Below, piece after piece: positions 37,110 through 49,300 of a stretch of 64,000 bases of DNA. Position numbers and translations under genes: made by a program. How positions within the stretch are numbered: the first letter of the stretch is position 1; each line of letters opens with the position of its first letter. The DNA is from Berghia stephanieae (taxonomy: Eukaryota > Mollusca > Gastropoda > Nudibranchia > Aeolidiidae): assembly GCA_034508935.3 (NCBI GenBank), contig CM067444.1:84372793-84436792 (forward strand). Direction: 5' to 3'. Under the pieces are notes generated by a model. That model was given only the letters and a program-made list of their open reading frames with translations. It was not told the DNA's origin and searched no databases.

Positions 37110-40100
37110 GTATTAGTATTATTATTACTATTATTATTATTAATATTATGTATATCGAAGTAGGGAAAATAATGAACAATCTTCAAACTCCAATGACAAA
37201 TTGTTTTCCACGCAGATATACAAGTTGTCATATCAAGACCTGGAACACCGAGACAGGGGACGAATGCACATTCAATGCCAGTAACACATCGCTTGTAATT
37301 GATGAGAACACGGAGGACCTGGGCTGTATTCGCAATGAAATCAGGCACTTGTTTACCACTTCTAATGTCACGGCTGCCTCGTTCAGACACGGTAATGGTT
37401 TGACAATTTGGTCATTGTGAGGCACTCTAGGGAAATTGTCCACATAATGCTGGAAGAAGTCCTGAGATATGGTTAAACTAATGTTTTAGGGACTTTCCGA
37501 TGGGAATTGGGACTACTCAATAAAATATAAGTTTGTTAATTTCAGCATTTAAAAAATACAGTTTTGTGTTGTTTATCATGAATGTCAATAATGAAATGAA
37601 AGCTTCTATTGATTTATGAAGACAGATAATGTGGATGTTTTGGGTTACCTCTTTGTCAACAAAGCACAATGAATGTAGCATCATCTCTCGTTCTTCTTTA
37701 ATGCTTCATTCATCGTGTTTTGTTGATAAAGTGGAAATCTGAAACGTCCACATCATCTGTCTTCATAACTTAAATTAAAGCTTCCATTTTATTATTATTA
37801 TTTATATTAATTAGTTTCAAGAAGCATTATCAGCAACATTTGCATTACTGCTAATCATAGAACAGGCAAACAAAATAATAAAAAAAAGAAAATTGTCTTG
37901 TGCTCGATGTCTTTGTAAAACTGTTTTTAGACGATTTTGGAATGAGGAGTGAGTAATCTTATTGTAAAGAAGTTTCATATTTGTGACCCATCACCTCCAA
38001 ACAGTATTAAGTCGGTGGGGGGTCAATGCTAAAATATAATATTTTGTAGTCAGAAATATGTAAGTATAGATTTATGTCTTACTGAAGAGAATGAATATTT
38101 CTTAACATTACAAAAACTAACATTTCACATTTCTTGTTAGTTTAACTAAAATTTCCTTTGACATCTAGTTAACCCTGTCATAATACCGTTTTGAGACAAC
38201 TGGTCACATGCTTAGATAATTCTGGTCTTCTTTTTGTGTTTTTACCACTGATCTTGTAAAATTGAACATTATTGGTGTGAAATGCATTTTGAGCAAGACT
38301 TTGAAGAAACATATACTGATGTTCAGAATTTTTATTTTTTCTACCTTAACCTCATTAATGAATTAATTTGTGCTATTATTACAATGAATTTTGCTTATTA
38401 AAAAATATATGATTGATCAAATTGCTTTAAGGATGTGGTTATGATTCATGTCACATCTGCAAATTAATTCAATATATGTTTGTGATGATATATTTCCTAA
38501 TGATCAAAGCATATCAACGTAAAACGGAATGAGAAGATAAAACATTTTTCTTCTTCATCCTTGGTAGGCAGAAACTTCAGTGATGAAGACTCCTCAGCTC
38601 TTAAGATCACACTGAGTCCACTTCTTAGCATATTTACTAATTTAATATGATTCTAGTGCATACAATCTGCCATACTTGAAAACTTGTCTATTCCTGTGCA
38701 TCTATGCAGGTTTTGTAGATATATGGAAGAACGACGGAGACATCGACCCTGTCCATACTATCACATTCAGCAACCCTGACATCACCAGTTTGTGTACTCA
38801 TGACATGGACAAGAGCTGCTCCCTGGTGGCTGCTTCTCAACAAACCAGGATCCAAGTTTCAAAATCGATGAGGATGCTGGGAAGAGGCTGGTTGACATTG
38901 ACATGAAATCCCCTGTACGTGGCCCTTGAATGTTTATGTACTGAGTTGAGGTGTTCCACTGGTGAGGCAAAGAGAAAAAAAAGCCAGTTAAGCTGGTACT
39001 TTGCATTACACAAGTTTTCACTAGCTGGTTGTTCACTGTCTCTCACTCATTCTAATGGAATATACCTCTCTGAAGAGGTTTAAAAACAAAAAAGTAGTCC
39101 CACAAAGTTGTGTGGGTGTTGCGGGTTGTAGGTTGGATGCATATCAGTAACTTGTGTCTTAGGGGGCCAAGGGCGTATACATATCATTGCTAAAAAAGAT
39201 GAATGGTAGAGTGTGAAGATTACATTTTTGAGACAATATGAGCAGTGAGGAGGGGGTGGGGTGGGGAGATGACCCATTAATCTTAACCCTTTAACCTTAA
39301 CCTAGCCAAGAATGGGTTAAGATCAATCCTACGAGAGTCACATGACGAACCAGTGACCTACACAGTGGTGCATGCAGGGCAGGGGGCAGAAGGGGGGGGG
39401 GGGGGGGGGGAGTTATCCATTCATTTAAACAACTTTAAGTTCTTACAATATGGTTTATTAATGTCACACCTCGGATTGATTGAAACCTCGGTTATGATGA
39501 ACATTTACCTTTACATTGAATTTGTTGTAACTTAAGTGCACTGTACGATTTTTTAGATGATTGTACACAAATATTTTTTTCTTGTTTACAAGGTGGCATT
39601 TCAATGTTCGTAACACAATATGATATACTAATTGTGATTTAAATTTTGAACACTGTACGATATGGTATAACAATGACAGTTTTAGATGATGACATATTTA
39701 TTTTTATCTTAGTATGGTATAATAGTTACATAATTAAAATTCTGAACCCAGGTTTACAAAATGCTGTGGGTGGATGGGTGTAAAGACAAGGCCAGCCTTG
39801 TTGTGTCATGTCAAAATTCTGTGTGGTTGAAAGACTTTGATGTGAACTCTCCAGTCATTGAAGGTGTGATACAGCAGGACAACTTGTCTATGGTGGAGGT
39901 TAGCATTATTCTTTGTATATGTATTTTATCTTTGACTTTGATATCACTAGAATAGCTTCAATGTCACAAATTATATACAATGCAGCCTCTAGATATGACA
40001 TCACCCGGGACCAGGAAATTATGTTGTTATCCAAGGATGTCGTCATTCCACAGTTTTCAAGATGGTGGAAAAAAGGGGCATGTGAGACCCGTGAATACAT

Positions 40101-40328
40101 AGCTGTGCGATGCATGGACCAGTGCTCGAGAGAAGACTCATCCCAATAATGTTAGAATGTGTATCTCCTGTTTACAAAGGGTATACCAGTTGCACTTTCA
40201 CTCTCTTTAACATGCAATATTGATGACGATTTACGAATATCGAAATTTTTATTTAAGTGCACCAAAATTTACAAGCACTTAAAATAAGTAGATCCACATC
40301 TTGTGATATTGAAAACAAAACAAACAAA

Positions 40329-40359
<31 letters not shown>

Positions 40360-43300
40360 AACAAACCAAAAAACAAAAAAAACCCAAAAGAACCTAGGTA
40401 TTAACCACAATAACAACAAATTTGAACTGATTTTACAGGGAAGGTTAATAGCCCCTTGAAAGTTCTATCCACGGATAACCTTTTTTTGCTGTGGTTCTAT
40501 ATTAACTAACCCTGATTCCATGCAGTATAGTGAACATGTGTTCTGATTGGTCAGTAGCAAAGTGATCTCATTAGGAGAAATAAAAAGCGTTTTTTATTGG
40601 TTTAGTGCACAAGATGAAGATGGTTGGGTATCAAGCATCAGTATCAACTGCCGAATATTGTATATAATGATGTCTCTAAACAGGGTTTATACCAAAATGT
40701 ATGTCGCTATATTAGGTTTTTTATTACTCATAACATATAGCAAAAAAAAAATCGGATGTCGCAATCCAGAGGTTGTCGTTAGTCCGGAATGTTGTTATCC
40801 AGAGGTTGCACTGTAATTAAAAAATTTTTTCTCAACAACAACACGCAGTCTAACTTAGTATGTTTATGTGTCCTACATGTGGCACATTATTTTTTTTATT
40901 TTTGAAGCTGCTATATTCACTTTAGTTCAATACTTTTTTGCAGTTCACAGCTTCGAGGAGCTTATTTATCTGGCCTTTTTTTGATATGATCATTTTTAAG
41001 ACTTCATCTGCTATCTTTTTCCACAGATTCATAATCTTTATTATGCTCCAATCACCTGTGTCGGTGCCAGGGAGAGTCAGAATGAAGTGGGTGTTGGTTT
41101 CAATATGATTACTGGTGCCTCTTCTCAACCCAAGGTATGTAGGAATCCTGTGTTGTGCCGAAAATAGAGTGAAAGTATTAAGATGTATGAGTGAATCCAT
41201 TTGCTGCCTTGTTTAGTTCCTTGATTGGTGACAAAATAATAGTTACAAAGATGGAAACATACAGGAATGTCATCTAAGGGTTTGTGCGCATGGGACAGTG
41301 TGATCTGTGATTTTTGGACACTCCTATAAGCCATCAAGCTTTGAGAAATGTTGTTCACTCCTAAGTTGTCATTATATAATAATATTCACGGTCTTGGACT
41401 CAACTGCGGGTCAGAATTGGTGACAAATGTATTCCACTAAAATTATGCTTTATTTGTCTTTATGATGTAGACTGTCATTTTAATATGATGCACATGATTT
41501 CTAGAGAATTCTTTCCTGAATATGTATTTTTTAAAAAATGGATATGAACATTAATAGAGCAGAGCACATTTCCATGGGATCACTATTCTCAATGCACTTC
41601 ACAATGCTTCATTTATTATCCTAGCAGGCCACATGGAATTGTGTTTCCGTTTCATTAAGTACGCCATCTTTCAGGTCATTTTATATTCACACCCTTAATA
41701 TCTGTCACTGCCTATAACCAGGCACTGATTCACACCTGAGTTGAATGGGCTAAAGTGTGTAAATTGCCTTAATGAAAAAAAAAAACAATAATGAGACAAG
41801 AATTCTTTTAACAATCAGGATTTTTGAGGGCTTTGGCCTGTTTTGTGCGATGTTGTCCAGCAAAGTGAAAACAAAGCTGTGGATGGTAAAAAGTAATTTA
41901 CAGAAACAAATATAACAGCTTCACAAATGAAAACAATTACTAAACACGGAACATTTTGGGCTCAAAATTCTTCTTTAGCTAATAACAAAATCAGTTTGAA
42001 CATTTAGACATATAAAAGATCAATTCAAATTTAAAAGTACTCAAGCAAGTCAAGTCGGGCGATACAATAACAAAAAGTCAAAGACGTGCTGAGCACTTTT
42101 CCACTTTCTTTCCAGATTTACCATGATGTATTAATGTTTTCCTGTTTTTGTTATTAGATAAAGAAGGTTTTTGAGCCTGAAACGTTCCATGTTAAGCATT
42201 TTGTTCACTTTTGAAGCTTTTATATCGTTTTTGTACATTACTTAATTTGTATCTTAATTTTACTAGGCATTGATTTGACTTAATATTTAAAATGCCATAA
42301 TCATTGTTAAATGATTTAAACTAAAATAAACCTTTTTGTCTGTTTCAAACCTTTCAGCTCAATCTTTATGACTTGACGGTGAAGCAGCCTAAAGCCAGTC
42401 TCACAGGACACACATGTTTATCTCCTGTATGGATTTACCGTCCGCTTTGCCACATGAATTGTGTACTGGCAGTGGGACAGAAAGTAAGTGTTAATGTTCT
42501 CATTGATATGAAAGATCAGTCAGGTAATCTATTGCTCCTCTCAATACAAAACAAACAAGCACAAATAAAACGTGAGCTGTTACATTGAGAGAATGTTTGT
42601 CACCAATTGTCTACTTTAATTGTGTCCGACATAACGAACACTATATTGAGGACAAGTCTCATGGAATCAATAGTTTAAAAGGCACCATCATTTTTACGAG
42701 TTGATAAAACTTACAAATTATACAGCTCATAGAAAACAATAAGCCACAACCCTGAGCTAGCAGTCCAACATGTGTGGGTCTTTTTGATCTTTACTTTGTC
42801 CTTAAATAATGGACTTAATCAGGTATCAAACAGATTTACTCAATACTTCAATAGCCATTAAATAGGCTCACTTGACTTGGACAACAAAATATGATGCCCA
42901 TATGCTGATATAACTATGGGTGCAGCTTTGTGGTCTTGTAGCATGACACTTGCTCTTGGATTGGAAGGTCCCGGGTCGGAGTCCTATTCTGGGCGGTGCA
43001 AAGTTGAGTTCTTGGAAAAGACTATTTATTCACATTCTCTCACCATACTCAGCTGTTGTTGCTAACTGTTGCTGTTGGTTTGCACCCCCTTGCAAAACAC
43101 TTTTAGCACATTTAAGTTATGTTACGTTATATAAATACTCAAGGTCTTTTCAAAAGAGACAATACTGTTAAAGAGAAAAAAAACAAAAACAAACTTGAGC
43201 TTATATAAAGTGCAATATCCTCTTAGTGTGTTCAAGGCGCTATACAATTTTCAACATATACAATGCTATTACCTACAGGCACTTATTCTACACCTGAGTA

Positions 43301-46300
43301 AGGTTAGAGAATGTGTGTAAATAGCCTTTACCAAGGACTCATATTTGGGCTGCTTAAAGAGCGACTCTAACCAGGGCCTACAGCCGTTTTTAAGGAAAAA
43401 GACCTATGTTTACTTGTAATAAGAGGCCACATACAGTCTTTTTCCTTTCAGTATGGTAAGTGTCATAGTCATACTGGTGAGGTACTCTTTTTTACACCCC
43501 AGGTTGGATGAGAAATTACAGTGCAATCCCTGGATAATGACATCACCAGGGACTGGAAAATTATGTCATTATTCAGGGGTGTCGTCATTCCGGAGTTTTC
43601 AAGATAGTGGGAAAAGGGGTGTGGTGAGACCTGTGAATATAACGATGCAATGCATAAACCTGTGCCTGTGATAAGACACATCCCAATCACGCTAGAATGT
43701 GTATTTTTCCTGTTGACAAAGGGTTTACCAGTTACATTTTCACTCTCTGATGTATATATCATTATTTTGATCGTTAACAGTGCTCACCAGGCTCGTCACA
43801 GGCTAATTTAGAGATAATATGTAAGTCATAAATTAAGGGACAGGGACTACTCTAAAATAAATATCTGAAAAAATGGTCTATTGAGCCAACCACTGCTCGC
43901 TTCAAAATCTGCCACTCCAAGCTTGTCCGCAATAATTTTTGCCTGCTCACAGATGATAGGCCTGAAGTCAGAGCATTTGAGGCTGAACCAAAAGATTGTC
44001 TCCATAACATTTGCCACAAAAATACTCAAAGTCATTTTGAAAAACTACTGACAAAACTCATTTCATCAGTAGGACATCTCATTGGCCACAAAAGAAGAGC
44101 TTTTATTGGCTAAGAAGGGAATGATATTCAGTTGGTTGGAAACGAGGTTGCCAAATAGGCTAGGTTTCTTGTATTAAACGTCAGTGTAGCTGATCATTAC
44201 TATTTCGATGTCGCTAAACAGGGATTTTACTAAAAATATATGTCACTATTTTGGGGGTTTTATTACTAATAATATGTAGCAAAAAGATTGGACCAGAGGT
44301 CAATGTCGCTATCCAGGGATTGTCAATTTTCAGGATTATCGTTATCCAGATTTGCACTGTTGCCTTTTTCAAGGACTCAGCTTTTCACTTGCGTATAAAA
44401 GGGTTTGAATGCAGATCCTTGAGGTCACAGCCAAGTGACATAATCCTCAGCCACAAAGCCATTCAGGAAATATTTAAGTTCATTCAAAGCTATTTTGGGC
44501 CTCTTATACAATTTCTTTTAATATTTTCATTTCACTTTTCCTTTAAAGAGTTCGTTTGTTTGACCAACGCACTGGTACCACTCCCCTGATGACCCTTATA
44601 GGTCACAGTGCAAAGGTCACCTGTATTCAGATGGACGAGGTGAAAATTGTGTCAGGAGATGAAGCAGGCTTTGTGTTTATGTGGGATGTACGAACTGGTC
44701 GCAAGTTATGGGACATCCACAATAGGTAAGGACCCATTTTAGTCATGTGTGATTGGTTTCACTTTTTCAGCTTTCATCAATAGAATAAGAAAGGGGGGGT
44801 GGGGGGGGGGGGGGGGGAGAAGAGTCCTTCTCTGAGGGTAGTCCCTTTTAAAATAGATGAATTGTTTTGAAAGATTGATCATAACATTGTAGACAAAGTA
44901 AGCCGAATCAGCATTATTACCTTGAAATCATCCCTTTAATATCCTGCTTCTTTATTCAATAGCTTTCTATATTTCACTGAGTTACATAATACAGCAACAT
45001 AGTTTTGCATTTTACGAAGTCATCCAGTGAAATCATAGCCTATCCTGCAAATGCAAAGCTCCGTCACATTCTGCAAATTCAAATTTCTATTAAAATTGTT
45101 GTTTTTGAAATAATATGCAAAATCATCCATAAACGTCAGGCAAGTGAGCAGAGATGCACACACACAGATGGAGCATAATATCCTCTAGATGTGCCCGAAG
45201 CGCATTACAGGGAGTCCCAAGCCAATAGTGATGGATGAGGCATGATACCTGTAAGAGGCCGTTACCTCACCAAGCTACTCATTTTACGTCTGAGTACAGT
45301 AAGAGAATACGAGTAGAAGCCTTCTACAGTGGAGTCCATTTATAACGAGTCCTGGAATAACGAGAAGTCTGTTGTAACGGCATCTTTCTAAAACCCCGGG
45401 TTTTTTTCTTCTTTATCTTTGTAAAAAAAGTATCGCTATAACGCAATCGGACAAATACGCGAGTCGGTTATAACGGAATAGTGCTGCTGACTGCTGCTGT
45501 TGTGTACAACGCAAAAGCGAATAAAACCTGGTCGGTTACGAAATGACATGTAATGCGTCGATGGTGTGTATAGCGAATGGGATATCCTCAGTGTGCAAAC
45601 AAACAATGAAGACTGCGTGGAATGAGTTAGGAGGGAGGGGAGTTGGAGGGGTAGAGAGATAAGGTAGGCGCATCGCATGAAATACGCTAGCAGTGTTTGC
45701 TGTTAGGCATCGTTTACAAGAGCCTGATGTTAGGCAAGATGACTAGATGTAATCACTTACACACCAGTACAATGGCTCTCACTTCTTTGATTACGATGGG
45801 GGATGAGTTGTAGGCGGGAGGGAGACTGTAACCACACAATGGACCGAATGAATGCGAGTGGAGGGCATGAGATGTGCAAGCAAGCGGAACAAACTCACGA
45901 CGTAATGGGATGGGGGCGACATGGTGGTGTTATACGATGCCTTGGGTAGGGAGAACGCAATTTGCGAGTCCCTTTCTTTCTTATTGCCAACGCCGAGCAG
46001 TCAACATCGCTAGCGCTAGTCAGTTTTAATTTAATTATCATCAGTACCAGTCAAGACATATCCTTGTTCAATACACCTTTATAATGGCCTCTAACTCTAA
46101 ATCATTTATCAAGAAACGTAAATGTTTAACTCTTGAGACCAAAGCTATGTTGATTGAAGAGGTCGATAAAAAGATCCGAACAAAAGCAGAAATTTGTCGG
46201 TCGCATGACATCGCTTCAAGTACCTTACACACCATCTTGAAAGATAGAGCAGCTTCTTATGGTTCACACTATTATGTTATGACGATCGACCCAATCAGCA

Positions 46301-49300
46301 AAGTCCGGTCCGCATTCGTGCACCGTCGCGAACCCGCCCGGTAGCATCGTCACAACACACCTTTCGACTAGATGCTCTGCCGTTTCGGGTTCTTGCCCAC
46401 AGCGTGGACATAAAGGACAGGAAGTTAGACCCCACTGATGTAACGCACCGGCCGTTAGGCAGCTCCTCGACCGAAGCCGATTCGCAGCTACCCAGTGTCT
46501 CCTCTTACTGGTATCAAAGCCTGGCAACTTCTCACCAAGCTTAGAGGAGTGTAGGTCCCCGCCCCCGCGAGGGATTGAATTCGTCCAAACCGACTTCCAT
46601 CTCGTATGTGCAGCTCTGTCCGTAGTCAGGGATTCTGCGTACAAGGGTTGCCGGACTTATTTCGGCTCGAAACGGGGGCACCGTTCATTATGCGCATGAG
46701 AGGGGTATCCCCATTCCCTCTCTCTTTGATCTTACTCAGCCAGTTTCCCGTAATGGTCTCCCTCCGGACATCGGGGGGCTGGATCGCTGCCATCACCGGG
46801 CCCCATTCTCTAGGGGTTGTTGCTAGCGTTCCCGACACTATGTGCATCGACTTGCGAAGTTTTACATCCACCTTCTCAACGTTTCTGCTTCTACCCCACA
46901 CTGGAGCGCAATACTCCGCGGTGGAATAGCATAGTGCCAGGGCGGATGTTCTCAGGAGCGCTTGGCTAGCGCCCCAAGTCGATCCCGCCAGCTTCCTCAG
47001 AAGACTATTCCGCTTCTCTATCTTCCGGGCAACCCCTTCGAGATGAACCCGATAGGTAAGGCTGCGATCCAGCGTCACCCCTAGGTATTTTGGACGCGGC
47101 TCATATGGGAGTGGCTGGTCCCCGACTAGGACATTCAGTTTACGGGTGTGCCAACCACTGCATAAGTGAAATGCAGTGGCCACGGTTTTTGAAGTGTTCA
47201 TCTTCAGGTACCACTTGTCAAAGTAGGATTTGAGTCTGGTGACGTCCTCGCTGAGTACGCTCTCGAGACGGGTCCACACTTTACTCTGAGTAACGAGTGC
47301 CCAGTCGTCTGCGTATCCCAGCCTCAGGGAGGAAGTGTTCGGCATATCGCTAATGTAAACGTTAAACAACATTGGCGCAAGTACCGACCCCTGAGGGACC
47401 CCATTCTTCAATTTCCTAACTTTGCTCGTGGCGTCTCCCAGCGCGACGTGGAATTGCCTTTCCCCTAAGATCGAAGAGAACAACTTCAAGGTCTTTTTGC
47501 ACCTTATGATTTTTGCAAGTTTGAGCATTAACCCATCGCACCAGACCGTATCGTACGCCGCTGATAGGTCTATAAACACAGCACCTGTTTGCTGTTTTCT
47601 CTCGAACCCGTGCTCAATATGCTCTGTAAGGGCAATGACCTGCTCCGTGGTGCACCTCCCTTCCCTGAAGCCTGCCTGCTCAGGTGGCAGGGCAGCGTCT
47701 AGGACCGGCCCCCATCGGTTTAATAGAACACGCTCCAACAGTTTGTAAAGACAGCTCAGCAGCGATATGGGTCTGTAACTGTCTGCCTCCTTCGCCGGCT
47801 TCCCTGGCTTCAGGATGGCAACTATCTTCGCATGCTTCCACACTTGTGGAAGCTTTCCGTTTGCAAGGATGTCAGACATTGCCTCTGCTAGCCAGGCCCG
47901 TGCCCTGGGGCCCAGATGCGTCACCATATCGGGATATACACCATCTATCCCAGCTGCTTTGCCGTTCTTCACTTCGCTAATGGCTGCACCCACTTCTCGG
48001 GGACTGAACGGGGCCGTCCAGTCCGACTCCTCCGCAGGTAGCGAGTCCAAAATCGTACGGTACGCCTTGCGGACACCGCGCTCAAAAGCCTGATTAGGGA
48101 CCCGCTTGCTACGGTTCTTAATATTCTTGGCAATTGTGTCTGCCTCGCATTCCGGTGCAGCCTTCGCGAAATTCCGATCTGGGTCCAATTTCTTTATCAA
48201 ACGCCAAGCGTGGCGGCTGGAGTGTGTAAAGTCGAGACTTTCCACGGTCTCCTGCCACCGTTGCTTCCTTCCCTCTGCCAGAGACTGGAGTAGTCTATCG
48301 GCTGTGTCCTGGGACTGGGTCTGCTGGTACTCTCGGTACAGCTCTTCCGACTCTGCTGTCCAGCAAGGGTGTAGAATTTCCGTTTGCCCCGTGGAATAGA
48401 GCGTTGAGCGCTCTTAACCAGTAGCCTACTAAATCTGGTTATATTCTTGGACTTGGGAGGAATGGCAGGGCAGACCTGCTCGATATAGGAACTGAATTCC
48501 TCCCAGTCAGCCTTCCTGAAATTCCATCTGCAAAGTGGGAGAGACTGCACCCTCGGTATTGTCACCCCAGCTGTGACAAGAACCGGCCTGTGCTGGCTAT
48601 GCGGAAAGTCCCCGAGGACTGTCCGCTTCACCTGCAACGGTTCACCGTTCGCGCCTTTCGTTACGAGGGTGAGGTCTGGAGTATACTCCTTCTTATGGCG
48701 GGTACCCCTGAAGGTACCCTTGGCTGTAGGATCGTACACTAGGTGTAGATCATTACAGTCCATCCATGAGCGGAGTTGTCTTCCTGCCTCGTTGCAGTCT
48801 CGGTAGCCCCATTCGTGATGGTGGCTATTAAAGTCTCCCAGACAGATGGAAGGATGGCTGATCACCGGTACCGGTGGTGTAGTCCAAGTCGCTCTAGGTG
48901 GTTTGTAAATATTATGCAAACACAGTCCACCTACTTCCACGGAAATTCGGTTCACCCCATTGCTGTCCGTTACGCTCTCAATGACCCTTACCTTCGATGG
49001 CTCTTTAGCGTAAACGCTAACCCCTCCTTTGAGCCTCGAAGTGTCCTCGCGTTGGACCACCGTATAGCCTGGGATCTGGAATCGGGAAGATTGCGCGCCT
49101 GAATAAAGGTGGGTCTCCTGTAAAAGGAGGATATCAACGCAATGAACGGCCAGTAGCTTTGATAAAAGCTCGTTTTTTGCCATACTCTGGCTCTCGACGT
49201 TCAGGGACAATATACGCGTCAGTTCGCCATCCCCGCCGTCGCATTTTCCAATCGGCAGGCCGCGGATCGATTGATGCATGGGACGTTTGCTTTTTTCTCG

